Below are positions 37,320 to 44,931 of a stretch of 64,000 nt of DNA, in pieces. The stretch's first letter is position 1; every line of letters starts with the position of its first letter. This stretch comes from Emticicia sp. BO119. GTDB taxonomy: Bacteria > Bacteroidota > Bacteroidia > Cytophagales > Spirosomataceae. The notes beneath the pieces were generated by a model. It was not told the origin of the DNA and ran no database searches. It saw nothing but the letters and a program-made list of their open reading frames with translations. The stretch is from the NCBI RefSeq assembly GCF_013912375.1, contig NZ_JACETV010000005.1, positions 124,001-188,000 of the forward strand, read 5' to 3'. The translations under genes and the position numbers were made by a program.

Positions 37320-38660
37320 TTATGAAAATCTCCCTTTAGGGGCGGCTGTTAGGTGTTTCTTCAGATAATCCACACTCCTCACAAATGGTTTCAACCCCAC
37401 AAACAACAATGCAGCCGAAACCAAACAGCCTGTAAATTGCGTAATAAAGATCGAATACTGAATTTTAAGCGGGTCATGAAAAACAATATCATTTAACAAC
37501 CCTACCGATAAAGGCCCTAAGCCAAGACCGATGATATTTACCACAAACAGGAAAAAAGCCGAAAAAATAGCCCGCATATTATTAGGAGCCACCTCCTGAA
37601 TTGCGGCCGTTGCCGAACCATAAGGGAAAGCCGCAAAAAAGCAGAATAATGAAATAAAAATCAATCCGATATTCGGGTCAGACATTACCAGACCAATAGT
37701 GCAGAATACCGCTATTGCCATTCCGATAAAACCTGCTTTCATCTTGGCATTTACTACCCCTTTTTTAGAAAGATAGTCGGCATATCTACCCCCTGAAAGC
37801 ACACCTAAAGTAGCAAAAACTGTAATGATTAAGCCAAAAACCACCCCGGCTTTTTGTGCTTCCCAGCCATGCACACGATTCAGGTAGGTAGGCACCCAAT
37901 AGATACCTGCATAAGAAGCCAGCGACATAAACGAAATGCCAAAACTCAGACTTAAAAAAGTAGTTTTATTCGCTTTAAAATAAGAGATTATCTCAGCAAC
38001 AGTAGCTTTTGCGGTTGATTCTATATCACTATCCAGTTCTTTGCGCTTAGGCTCTTTGATGGTTTGAAGCAGCAATACAATTAAGATACCCGGTAAGCCG
38101 ATATAAAAGAAAATTACCTGCCATGAGAAAATTTCTCCAAAAAATGGTATCTGAATATTCTCTTTCCCAATCATTGAGCTGATAGCAGCTCCTATCAGAA
38201 TAGAAAGCCCTGACCCCAGATAAACGCCCAGATTATAAATACTCATAGCTGTTGCCAGTTTCCGTTTCGGAAAATAGTCTGAGATAACCGAATAGGCAGC
38301 AGGAGAGAGCGCAGCTTCACCTATCCCCACACCTACACGTGCAAAAAACAATGCCCAGAAACTTCCGGCCAAACCACATAGAACTGTCATTAAACTCCAG
38401 ATAGCAATGCCCCAGCCAATAATTTTCTTGCGGTTCATTCTATCAGCCATAAGACCGATAGGTATCCCTAAAAGGGTATAAAACAGTGCAAAACTCAACC
38501 CCATCAACAAGCCCATCTGGGTATCAGAAATACCAAATGATGCTTTGATAGGTTTCACAAGGAGTGCTAAAATTTGTCGGTCAATAAATGAGGAGATATA
38601 AGCCAGTAAGAGTATGCCTAATACATACCAGGCATAACGAAGCGAGGACTGTTCTTTCAT
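37320..38660 (-). CDS. MFS transporter (spinster-like)
   Basis: 446 aa from ATG 38660 (a TTG at 38681 would add seven residues). Twelve TM helices are visible, with the MFS loop 2-3 motif GLMADRMNRKKIIGWG, GVGIGEAALSPAAYSVISDYFPKRKLATAMSIYNLG and a long central loop. The ISSFIDRQILALLVKPI start is typical of the spinster/hexuronate-like group. Substrate unknown. Confidence 0.9.
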   Translation of the reverse strand: MKEQSSLRYAWYVLGILLLAYISSFIDRQILALLVKPIKASFGISDTQMGLLMGLSFALFYTLLGIPIGLMADRMNRKKIIGWGIAIWSLMTVLCGLAGSFWALFFARVGVGIGEAALSPAAYSVISDYFPKRKLATAMSIYNLGVYLGSGLSILIGAAISSMIGKENIQIPFFGEIFSWQVIFFYIGLPGILIVLLLQTIKEPKRKELDSDIESTAKATVAEIISYFKANKTTFLSLSFGISFMSLASYAGIYWVPTYLNRVHGWEAQKAGVVFGLIITVFATLGVLSGGRYADYLSKKGVVNAKMKAGFIGMAIAVFCTIGLVMSDPNIGLIFISLFCFFAAFPYGSATAAIQEVAPNNMRAIFSAFFLFVVNIIGLGLGPLSVGLLNDIVFHDPLKIQYSIFITQFTGCLVSAALLFVGLKPFVRSVDYLKKHLTAAPKGRFS

Positions 38661-38737
38661 AGAGTTATCACCCGACAACAATCGGGCTTGCTTAGGTATA
38701 GGGGTCTTTGATCGAGCAGTAAGTTAGTATTTTTTAT

Positions 38738-39334
38738 TTAAAAATTGGTATTATTCTCATAAGTAATTTTACTTTTCTTTCTCTGAAAACGCTTAACGAT
38801 TTTCCTGAGTAAAAACACAAATAACAATACGCACAGAATGGCAATAAAAACCGGAATCCAGAGTGTCAATGCAGAGAAAATAATGGAAATAAAGTTTTCG
38901 ATAGTAGCTACTATAGAATTGCCAAACCCACCCGTAAACTTGGTAGAGGCTAATCGCAATAATCCGGTACCAGCCTGAATGGTTCCGGCCATGCCGCCCC
39001 CGGCTACTATACCAAGCGTCCATTTCAATTCAGGAGAATCAATTTTAAGAAAAGAGGTTGTCAGGATAGTACCCGCCACAACCGAAGCCGGCATCGCAAT
39101 AGTATCCAACAAATTATCAACCACAGGAATATAATAGGCAAGGATTTCGGCTATGGTAGCCGCACCTAAGATATAAGTTGCAGCCGGACTACCCAGCCAC
39201 TCAAAGCCTTGAGAAAAATCAAGTACCCCGAATCGTGTAGCTAAATTACCTATCAGCATCGGCACAAAAATACGAAAGCCCGAACAGGCACTTAAAGCAA
39301 TACCCACACAAAGGCTGATAAGTAATTCTTGCAT
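38738..39334 (-). CDS. DUF4126 membrane protein
   Basis: A 198-aa protein with about five TM helices. The start MQELLISLCVGIALSACSGFRIFVPML and the glycine-rich GIVAGGGMAGTIQAGTGLLRLAST identify DUF4126, a family of unknown function. Its ATG lies inside a perfect inverted repeat (39329-39369). The tail is basic (LRKIVKRFQRKKSK). Confidence 0.9.
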   Translation of the reverse strand: MQELLISLCVGIALSACSGFRIFVPMLIGNLATRFGVLDFSQGFEWLGSPAATYILGAATIAEILAYYIPVVDNLLDTIAMPASVVAGTILTTSFLKIDSPELKWTLGIVAGGGMAGTIQAGTGLLRLASTKFTGGFGNSIVATIENFISIIFSALTLWIPVFIAILCVLLFVFLLRKIVKRFQRKKSKITYENNTNF

Positions 39335-39369
39335 AAATTGAACGGATAATGATTGTTCAATTTATGCAA
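39329..39369 (-). promoter_or_regulatory. Perfect 15-bp hairpin burying the DUF4126 start codon
   Basis: TTGCATAAATTGAAC (39329-39343) and GTTCAATTTATGCAA (39355-39369) are exact inverted copies with an 11-base loop. The minus-strand ATG at 39334 and the preceding ribosome-landing bases lie in one arm, so the folded mRNA would hide them. A T-run precedes rather than follows the hairpin in the mRNA, so it is not a terminator. A DNA operator is the alternative. A second palindrome, TGGATTAATCCA, lies at 39384-39395. Confidence 0.65.
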
Positions 39370-39471
39370 AAAAAAATGCACATTGGATTAATCCATTGAA
39401 TAAATTCGTCAGACCTTCACTATAATGGCTAAAGGATCAAGAGATACCATTGCGTCGACACATAGAAGATT

Positions 39472-39606
39472 TTGGCTTAAGCCAAGTAAGATTAAGTCAT
39501 AGTAATCCTCCAGCTAAAGCTGGGGGCAATTAAAAATCAATAGCCCCCATTTTTAAATGGGGGTAAACAAAACAAATGTCCTAATTGGCTTTAGCCAAAA
39601 CTTGGG
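39472..39606. repeat. REP-like cluster of four palindromes
   Basis: Most of the gene-free stretch 39335-39648 is structured. TTGGCTTAAGCCAA (39472-39485) and TTGGCTTTAGCCAA (39585-39598) flank two hairpins, CCTCCAGCT/AGCTGGGGG (39507-39526) and CCCCCATTT/AAATGGGGG (39544-39563). The G-run of the first hairpin can also pair with the C-run of the second. This layout is like bacterial REP/BIME elements. No transposase is nearby. Confidence 0.6.
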
Positions 39607-39648
39607 TCCAAATCATTCGATTCTACACTGTAATGAGAAAGTCATTTA

Positions 39649-40896
39649 CTACGCCGTCTCAGATACCTGCTTTTTTGGCCCTAATTTATGCTTCACAATC
39701 ACATTTACCCGATACACCAGCCATATACACAAAAGGATAATCACAATTGAAATAACACCCAATGTCGGATAATGCTCTAACGGACTATAACGGTCTTTTT
39801 GCACAATAATAAGCCCTGCCACAATAGAAGCAATACCTCCTGCAATTTGTTGTAAGGATGAATTAATACTCATAAAACCTCCTCTATCCTGCATTTCTGG
39901 TATGGCAGTCATCAAAGAAGTTGCTGGAATCATTCTTGACATGATACCTGCAAACAGCAATACGTTCAGGATCAATATAATCCAGATGGGCATAGGTGTC
40001 ATATTAGTATAAACGGCCGTCATGATTACTGCCCATATTGAACCGAAGGCAAATACCTTAAATTTATCAAACTTATCGCTCAACCGACCTACTATTGGCA
40101 TGATAACTATCGATGAAAGACCCGTAACCATAAATACCATCGGCAATTGCTCTTGCGTAATCTTGAGATTGTTGATAGCAAAAGCACTCCCAAAAGGCAT
40201 CATCAGAAATCCCCCTACCGACAATAAGGCCGTTCCGGCAAAGGCTACCTGATAGTTTCTGGTGGCTAATACATGGCGGAAATGCTCAAAAACATTTCTT
40301 TCGGTTTTTAATTCTAAATGTTTAGTGACAGGTTTTAGTCCTTGCATAACCGCCAGAGCAATGATAATGCTCAGCCCTACAATCATAATAAAAGGTGCAT
40401 GCCAACCCCAGATATTGGCCAGATACAACCCTATCGGAATACCTAATACCTGGCTGGCAGCAAAACCCATTTGTAAGGTACCCATTACCCGCCCTCTTTG
40501 TTGAATCGGGAAAATATCAGTAACAATTGCCATACCAATTGAACCGATTACGCCACCAAATAATCCTGTAATGACGCGTGCAGCTACCAGAAGCTCATAG
40601 GTCGGTGCTAACCCACAAAATAGCGTACCCATAATAAACCCGACATAAAAAAACAATAAAAGTTTTTTGCGGTCATATTTATCAGCAAAGCCTGCCGCCA
40701 GTAAGCCCGAAATACCCGCACTGAAAGCATAGCTCGATACAGCAACGCCAAATTGTTTGGGAGTAATATCCAATGATTTCATCAGAATATCTCCCAAAGG
40801 CGACATCACCATAAAGTCTAAAACCACTGTAAATTGAGTAACAGCAAGCAGCGCAATCACTAACTTCTGATACCCTGTAAAAGATGTTTTTTCCAT
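39649..40896 (-). CDS. MFS drug efflux transporter
   Basis: 415 aa, 12 TM helices, of the DHA1 type: QFTVVLDFMVMSPLGDILM, GFADKYDRKKLLLFFY (motif A), RVITGLFGGVIGSIGMAIVTDIFP and GRVMGTLQMGFAASQVLGIPIG (motif C-like, found in drug/H+ antiporters). It is last in an operon led by a TetR repressor, which makes toxic-compound efflux likely. Confidence 0.9.
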   Translation of the reverse strand: MEKTSFTGYQKLVIALLAVTQFTVVLDFMVMSPLGDILMKSLDITPKQFGVAVSSYAFSAGISGLLAAGFADKYDRKKLLLFFYVGFIMGTLFCGLAPTYELLVAARVITGLFGGVIGSIGMAIVTDIFPIQQRGRVMGTLQMGFAASQVLGIPIGLYLANIWGWHAPFIMIVGLSIIIALAVMQGLKPVTKHLELKTERNVFEHFRHVLATRNYQVAFAGTALLSVGGFLMMPFGSAFAINNLKITQEQLPMVFMVTGLSSIVIMPIVGRLSDKFDKFKVFAFGSIWAVIMTAVYTNMTPMPIWIILILNVLLFAGIMSRMIPATSLMTAIPEMQDRGGFMSINSSLQQIAGGIASIVAGLIIVQKDRYSPLEHYPTLGVISIVIILLCIWLVYRVNVIVKHKLGPKKQVSETA

Positions 40897-40903
40897 TCTA
40901 TAT

Positions 40904-41119
40904 TTAATCGTTTAATTCTTCACATTCAAACCCCGATTTCTTCACCACCCCTATGAGTTCATCAATACAGATTCCTGCCACAGAGGCACGAAGCACCCCA
41001 TCGCAATCCTGATAATCGACCGACCATGTGATGATTTGCGGAATCCCATCGAGCTGTAAGGCAAGCTCTTCCTTCATGGTAAGGCTACGCACGTTGGTTT
41101 TCAGAATAAATAACTCCAT
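40904..41119 (-). CDS. Small HMA-like (ferredoxin-fold) protein lacking CxxC
   Basis: 71 aa from ATG 41119. The pattern FILKTNVRSLTMKEELALQLDGIPQIITWSVDYQDCDGVLRASVAGICIDELIGVVKKSGFECEEL gives the beta-alpha-beta-beta-alpha-beta order of heavy-metal-associated domains, but the metal-binding CxxC is missing. It lies between the TetR gene and the MFS gene (7-base gap to the latter), so it is cotranscribed. Role unknown. Confidence 0.72.
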   Translation of the reverse strand: MELFILKTNVRSLTMKEELALQLDGIPQIITWSVDYQDCDGVLRASVAGICIDELIGVVKKSGFECEELND

Positions 41120-41174
41120 AAACAATAGCTTTTTCGTAAAAATCAGGTTCGTAAAACAATGTGTAGGTAGTTGT

Positions 41175-41765
41175 CTATATTTTCAGAGCTTTCATCACCA
41201 CAGCAAATGTCTCCCACATAATTTCCTCTGAAAATCTGAAGGGCTCTCCTGCCAGGCTAATTCCTTCCGTATGAAACCGGATCAGATTATATAAAGGAGC
41301 ATAAGCTACCGACCAGAAAACCTCACGAGTCATAGGTAGAATCTCTTTATTGGCTATGGCATTGTGTACAAACCTCCCTAATGAATCTATAAATCCTTTA
41401 TCTAATGTATCAAAAACACGTGTCCGCAATGGCGAATGTTTTAATTGCTCCAGAAGTGCCGCTTTTACCGGGTTTTCTAACCAGTAGTCTGCCCTGTTGC
41501 GCCATTGCACCCTCATACCTTCCTCAAAACTCATAGCAGGGTCAAAGTCTTTCAGAAGCGTTGTTGTTAATCGTGTAGCCTCTTCTAACCCCAACTGAAC
41601 TATTAAATCTTCTTTATCTTTGTAATAAATGTAAAGAGTGGCAGGCGAAACCCTTGCTTCTCTGGCTAATTTCTGCATACTAAAACCATCAAGACCCTCT
41701 CTTACAATCATCTCAATGGCCTTTTCTTTTACAAGCAGTTCTTTATGTTCGTCTCTGTATCTCAT
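41175..41765 (-). CDS. TetR/AcrR-family repressor
   Basis: 196 aa from ATG 41765. The N-terminal HTH is IEMIVREGLDGFSMQKLAREARVSPATLYIYYKDKEDLI (about 15-53). The C-terminal ligand domain is of unknown specificity. A 24-bp palindrome overlapping the -7 box just upstream is the expected autoregulatory operator. It heads an operon with the HMA-like protein and the MFS pump. Confidence 0.93.
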   Translation of the reverse strand: MRYRDEHKELLVKEKAIEMIVREGLDGFSMQKLAREARVSPATLYIYYKDKEDLIVQLGLEEATRLTTTLLKDFDPAMSFEEGMRVQWRNRADYWLENPVKAALLEQLKHSPLRTRVFDTLDKGFIDSLGRFVHNAIANKEILPMTREVFWSVAYAPLYNLIRFHTEGISLAGEPFRFSEEIMWETFAVVMKALKI

Positions 41766-41774
41766 AAGCAGACA

Positions 41775-41803
41775 CAAATATAAATGAATGTTCGTTCATT
41801 TAT
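41775..41803 (-). promoter_or_regulatory. TetR operator overlapping the -7 box TATATTTG
   Basis: ATAAATGAA (41780-41788) and TTCATTTAT (41795-41803) form a palindrome around TGTTCG, typical of TetR-family operators. CAAATATA at 41775-41782 is a minus-strand TATATTTG box whose first bases lie in the palindrome, so a bound repressor would block RNA polymerase. Confidence 0.75.
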
Positions 41804-41816
41804 TGTTAAAAAATGA

Positions 41817-42323
41817 TTAAATTTTATTTTTGAAGTGTCTGATCATCATTCCATAGTCCATATCATGAGCCAGACCCCAAACCGCCTGATGTATCCGCTT
41901 GGTCCTGGTTTCAATAGTTTTGGCATTTTCAATCCAGTTGGAGAAATATCTCTGATGGCCAAGCGACAACGAATTAAATTTCTCTAAAGCCTTAGGTTCA
42001 TCTTCAAGGCATACGAGCAAGTCTTCTGATAATCTGAATTCATTGGTATCCAGTTCTAACGATACCTCAATCATTGCCCCTTCATTCTTTTTAATACCTT
42101 TCCGCATTCCGGCATTAACCGGAATGATAAAATCCCCCTCGCCCATCGGTAATAAAGCTACCTGTTCAATCAGATGCGAATCAAGTTTACCCCTTACCCT
42201 ATAAGACGTCCGGGTATCAGGTTTAATCTGGTTGGCGATATTGGCAGGAACAACAATATACGTCCAGCCGGTTTTTTCGCCTTGTTTTTCAAATCTGTGT
42301 ATGATAGTCTTAAAAGTAATCAT
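41817..42323 (-). CDS. DUF1905/YdeI (OmdA)-like protein
   Basis: A 168-aa cytosolic protein. The first half (FEKQGEKTGWTYIVVPANIANQI...RVRGKLDSHLIEQVALLPMGEGDFIIPVNAGMRKGIKKNEGAMIEVSLELD) is the DUF1905 beta-barrel. The second half (PKALEKFNSLSLGHQRYFSNWIENAKTIETRTKRI) is the YdeI/OmpD-associated helical part. Function is not established. Confidence 0.88.
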   Translation of the reverse strand: MITFKTIIHRFEKQGEKTGWTYIVVPANIANQIKPDTRTSYRVRGKLDSHLIEQVALLPMGEGDFIIPVNAGMRKGIKKNEGAMIEVSLELDTNEFRLSEDLLVCLEDEPKALEKFNSLSLGHQRYFSNWIENAKTIETRTKRIHQAVWGLAHDMDYGMMIRHFKNKI

Positions 42324-42439
42324 TGTTCTGAACGATTATTTATCTTTATGAGTTTAAAATTAGGAGATTGGCGGAGAATATTTTAACAATAATAGGGGAA
42401 TTAATTTAGTTTAATTTAAAAAAATCATTCTATCCATAG

Positions 42440-42561
42440 AGACGTATTGCAATACCTCTCCATTAGTATGTCTAATCTGATAAATGTTATTAGTGAAGGC
42501 TAAAACGATAGAAGATTTGTCTTATATTCATAGATCCTTGGTAACGTAGTGCAATACGTCT
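42440..42561. repeat. 122-bp MITE-like element with AGACGTATTGCAATAC ends
   Basis: AGACGTATTGCAATAC (42440-42455) and GTAGTGCAATACGTCT (42546-42561) are inverted copies with one mismatch; the homology extends a few bases outwards as ATAG/CTAT. Each arm contains the palindrome GTATTGCAATAC or a near copy. It ends 18 bases before the ABC transporter start, so it may carry that gene's promoter. Confidence 0.55.
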
Positions 42562-42579
42562 ATAGCAAAACCAAATTGA

Positions 42580-44340
42580 ATGAGCGAACAAAATCCTTCC
42601 GGTAAAATTTTCGATTGGGCAGTACTGAAAAGGTTGTTTCAGTTTATACGCCCATATCAGTTTCGTTTTTATACACTTGTATTTGTCATTTTAATCGGAG
42701 CAACCCTGGCACCTGCTATTCCGTTACTCATTAAGCAGACCATTGATGGCCCGGTTTCGTCAGGAGACTATTCAGGACTGGCCCGAATGATGTTAATCAT
42801 GGTTGGTGTACTGGTATTACAGTCGCTTATCCAGTTTGTGAATACTTTTCTGGCTGGTTGGCTGGGGCAGAATATCATTCGTGATATCCGTATCCAACTG
42901 TATCAGAAAATTATTCATTTACGCCTGAAATTCTTTGACGATACCCCTATCGGCCGATTGGTGACCCGGACGATTTCGGATATTGAAACTTTAGCCGATG
43001 TATTCAGCGAGGGAATTGCCGCTATTGCCGGAGATATTCTGCAATTGGTACTGATTATTACGGTCATGTTTATTACTGACTGGAAACTCTCTTTGATAAG
43101 CCTGAGTACTGTACCCCTTATGCTCATCAGTACCTATATTTTCAAAGAAAAGGTTAAGAAATCTTTTAATATTGTTCGTAATGCGGTAGCTAACCTGAAC
43201 TCCTTTGTACAGGAGCACATTACAGGTATGAGCCTTGTACAGATTTTTAACTCTGAAAAAATTGAGTACAAAAGATTTGTTGATATTAATAAGGAGCATC
43301 GGGATGCCAACATTAAGTCTATCATGTATTATTCAGTTTACTATCCGGTGGCAGAGGTCATTGCCGCTTTAGGTACGGGCCTGGTGGTATGGTTTGGTGC
43401 AAAACAGATGTTGAATAGTGAGGTGAGTTATGGTACGGTTACGGCCTTTATCATGTTTATCAATATCTTCTTTCGCCCAATCAGAATGCTGGCAGATAGA
43501 ATGAATACCCTGCAAATGGGGATTGTGAGCACCGACCGTATCATTAAACTATTAGATAGCGACGAATACACCGCCAATGATGGCAGATACACCACCCACC
43601 TGAAAGGTGAAGTGGAATTTAAAGAGGTATGGTTTGCTTATAATCAGGAAAACTATGTGCTGAAAGATATTTCATTCAAAGTCAATCAGGGCGAAACCGT
43701 CGCTTTTGTAGGAGCAACCGGAGCCGGAAAATCATCTATCATTAATCTCTTATCAAGGTTTTACGAGATAAATAAGGGCGAAATTGACATAGATGGTATA
43801 GATATAAAACAATATGATTTAAAACACCTGCGTGAGCAGATTGGCGTTGTGCTGCAAGATGTATTCCTGTTTTCGGATACTATCGAAAACAATATTACTT
43901 TAGGAGATACCTCTATTTCAAGAGAAAATATCATTGAGGCAGCCAAATTGGTTGGTGTACATGATTTTATTATGCAGCTACCGAATGGTTATGACTATAA
44001 TGTACAAGAGCGCGGCGCAACTCTTTCGGTTGGCCAGCGCCAGTTGATTTCGTTTGTGCGGGCTATGGTGCAAGACCCCAAGATTATTATCCTCGATGAA
44101 GCCACCTCATCTGTCGATACCGAAACAGAAGAACTCATTCAGAATGCCATCAGCCTATTAATGAAAGGCCGCACAGCCATTGTGATTGCCCACCGCCTGA
44201 GCACCATTCAGAAAGCCCACAAGATTATTGTCTTAGACAAAGGCCAGATTATGGAAGAAGGCAACCATGAAGAACTATTGGAAAAAGACGGCTTCTATGC
44301 CAATTTGTACCGGATGCAGTATAAGGAAGCGTTGGTGTAG
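42580..44340 (+). CDS. ABC exporter, fused permease and ATPase (MsbA-like)
   Basis: A 586-aa half-transporter. Six TM helices lie in 1-325 and a nucleotide-binding domain in 345-586: Walker A GATGAGKSS, Q loop VLQDVFLFSDT, signature LSVGQRQL, Walker B IIILDEATSSVD and switch histidine AHRLSTI. It works as a homodimer in the inner membrane, exporting lipids or drugs. The C-terminus is complete, and a shared terminator follows. Confidence 0.94.
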   Translation: MSEQNPSGKIFDWAVLKRLFQFIRPYQFRFYTLVFVILIGATLAPAIPLLIKQTIDGPVSSGDYSGLARMMLIMVGVLVLQSLIQFVNTFLAGWLGQNIIRDIRIQLYQKIIHLRLKFFDDTPIGRLVTRTISDIETLADVFSEGIAAIAGDILQLVLIITVMFITDWKLSLISLSTVPLMLISTYIFKEKVKKSFNIVRNAVANLNSFVQEHITGMSLVQIFNSEKIEYKRFVDINKEHRDANIKSIMYYSVYYPVAEVIAALGTGLVVWFGAKQMLNSEVSYGTVTAFIMFINIFFRPIRMLADRMNTLQMGIVSTDRIIKLLDSDEYTANDGRYTTHLKGEVEFKEVWFAYNQENYVLKDISFKVNQGETVAFVGATGAGKSSIINLLSRFYEINKGEIDIDGIDIKQYDLKHLREQIGVVLQDVFLFSDTIENNITLGDTSISRENIIEAAKLVGVHDFIMQLPNGYDYNVQERGATLSVGQRQLISFVRAMVQDPKIIILDEATSSVDTETEELIQNAISLLMKGRTAIVIAHRLSTIQKAHKIIVLDKGQIMEEGNHEELLEKDGFYANLYRMQYKEALV

Positions 44341-44453
44341 GGAGTTGAGTGATTATATGATAAATTGTGAGTTAGCAGATAATTTTATTGTGGCAATTCC
44401 AGAAGATTTAAACAGCCAGGCATTACCAAACTCTTATAAATGGCACAAAAATC

Positions 44454-44486
44454 AAAAAAGCTCCCAATCGATTTGAGAGCTTTTTT
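44454..44486. terminator. Bidirectional terminator between the ABC transporter and csp
   Basis: AAAAAAGCTC (44454-44463) pairs with GAGCTTTTTT (44477-44486) around a 13-base loop, giving a T-run on either strand. It serves the ABC gene on plus and the cold-shock gene (stop at 44511) on minus. Confidence 0.8.
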
Positions 44487-44510
44487 TGATAATTATATAT
44501 ATCGATATAA

Positions 44511-44702
44511 TTATGCCAATTTCACGTTCACGGCGTTCAGACCTCTTTTTCCTTCCTGGATTTCGAAAGTAACTTCGTCATCCTGACGGATTTGATCCTT
44601 TAATTCTGAAACATGGACGAAAACCTCTTGGTTTGTTCCATTAACTTTAACAAAACCATAACCTTTGGTTTCGTTGAAAAACTTAACAATTCCTGTAGAC
44701 AT
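44511..44702 (-). CDS. Cold-shock domain protein (CspA-like)
   Basis: A 63-aa OB-fold nucleic-acid chaperone with RNP1 KGYGFV (13-18) and RNP2 VFVHV (about 27-31). The length is close to the usual 65-70 residues. It melts RNA structures. The upstream region holds a 19-bp perfect palindrome (44719-44737) overlapping the probable promoter. Confidence 0.95.
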   Translation of the reverse strand: MSTGIVKFFNETKGYGFVKVNGTNQEVFVHVSELKDQIRQDDEVTFEIQEGKRGLNAVNVKLA

Positions 44703-44718
44703 TTGAAAAAATTTGTAT

Positions 44719-44737
44719 TTTGTACTTAAAGTACAAA
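44719..44737. promoter_or_regulatory. Palindrome TTTGTACTTAAAGTACAAA upstream of csp
   Basis: Perfect 9+1+9 inverted repeat 17 bases before the csp start codon. On the minus strand its first TTTG completes a near-consensus -7 box CACCTTTG (44734-44741), so the palindrome would cover the transcription start. It could be an operator or an early 5'-leader hairpin. Confidence 0.55.
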
Positions 44738-44841
44738 GGTGCGATTATTAATTGACAAAACCTAACGTATAACTAAATTATTCTTAAAAATAGATAATTC
44801 TACCTATTTTTTGTACAATATTTCTACTCAAAATTGAACTA

Positions 44842-44879
44842 TTAACCTTAATTAACATTATTTCAATCTCTCTTAACCT
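44842..44879 (+). promoter_or_regulatory. Tandem TTAAC operator upstream of the outer-membrane barrel gene
   Basis: The 23 bases at 44842-44864 are identical to 19085-19107. After the same 8-base gap comes TTAACCT (44873-44879), as at the GLPGLI gene. The distance from this unit to CTACTTTTG is 19 bases at both sites. Confidence 0.7.
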
Positions 44880-44899
44880 ATGTTGAGGAATGTGGTTTC

Positions 44900-44907
44900 T
44901 ACTTTTG
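44900..44907 (+). promoter_or_regulatory. -7 box TACTTTTG of the outer-membrane barrel gene
   Basis: Exact TAnnTTTG match 24 bases before ATG 44932. It also excludes the upstream ATG at 44890 as a start codon. Confidence 0.65.
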
Positions 44908-44931
44908 TTCCGACAAAAAATCAAACCACTT

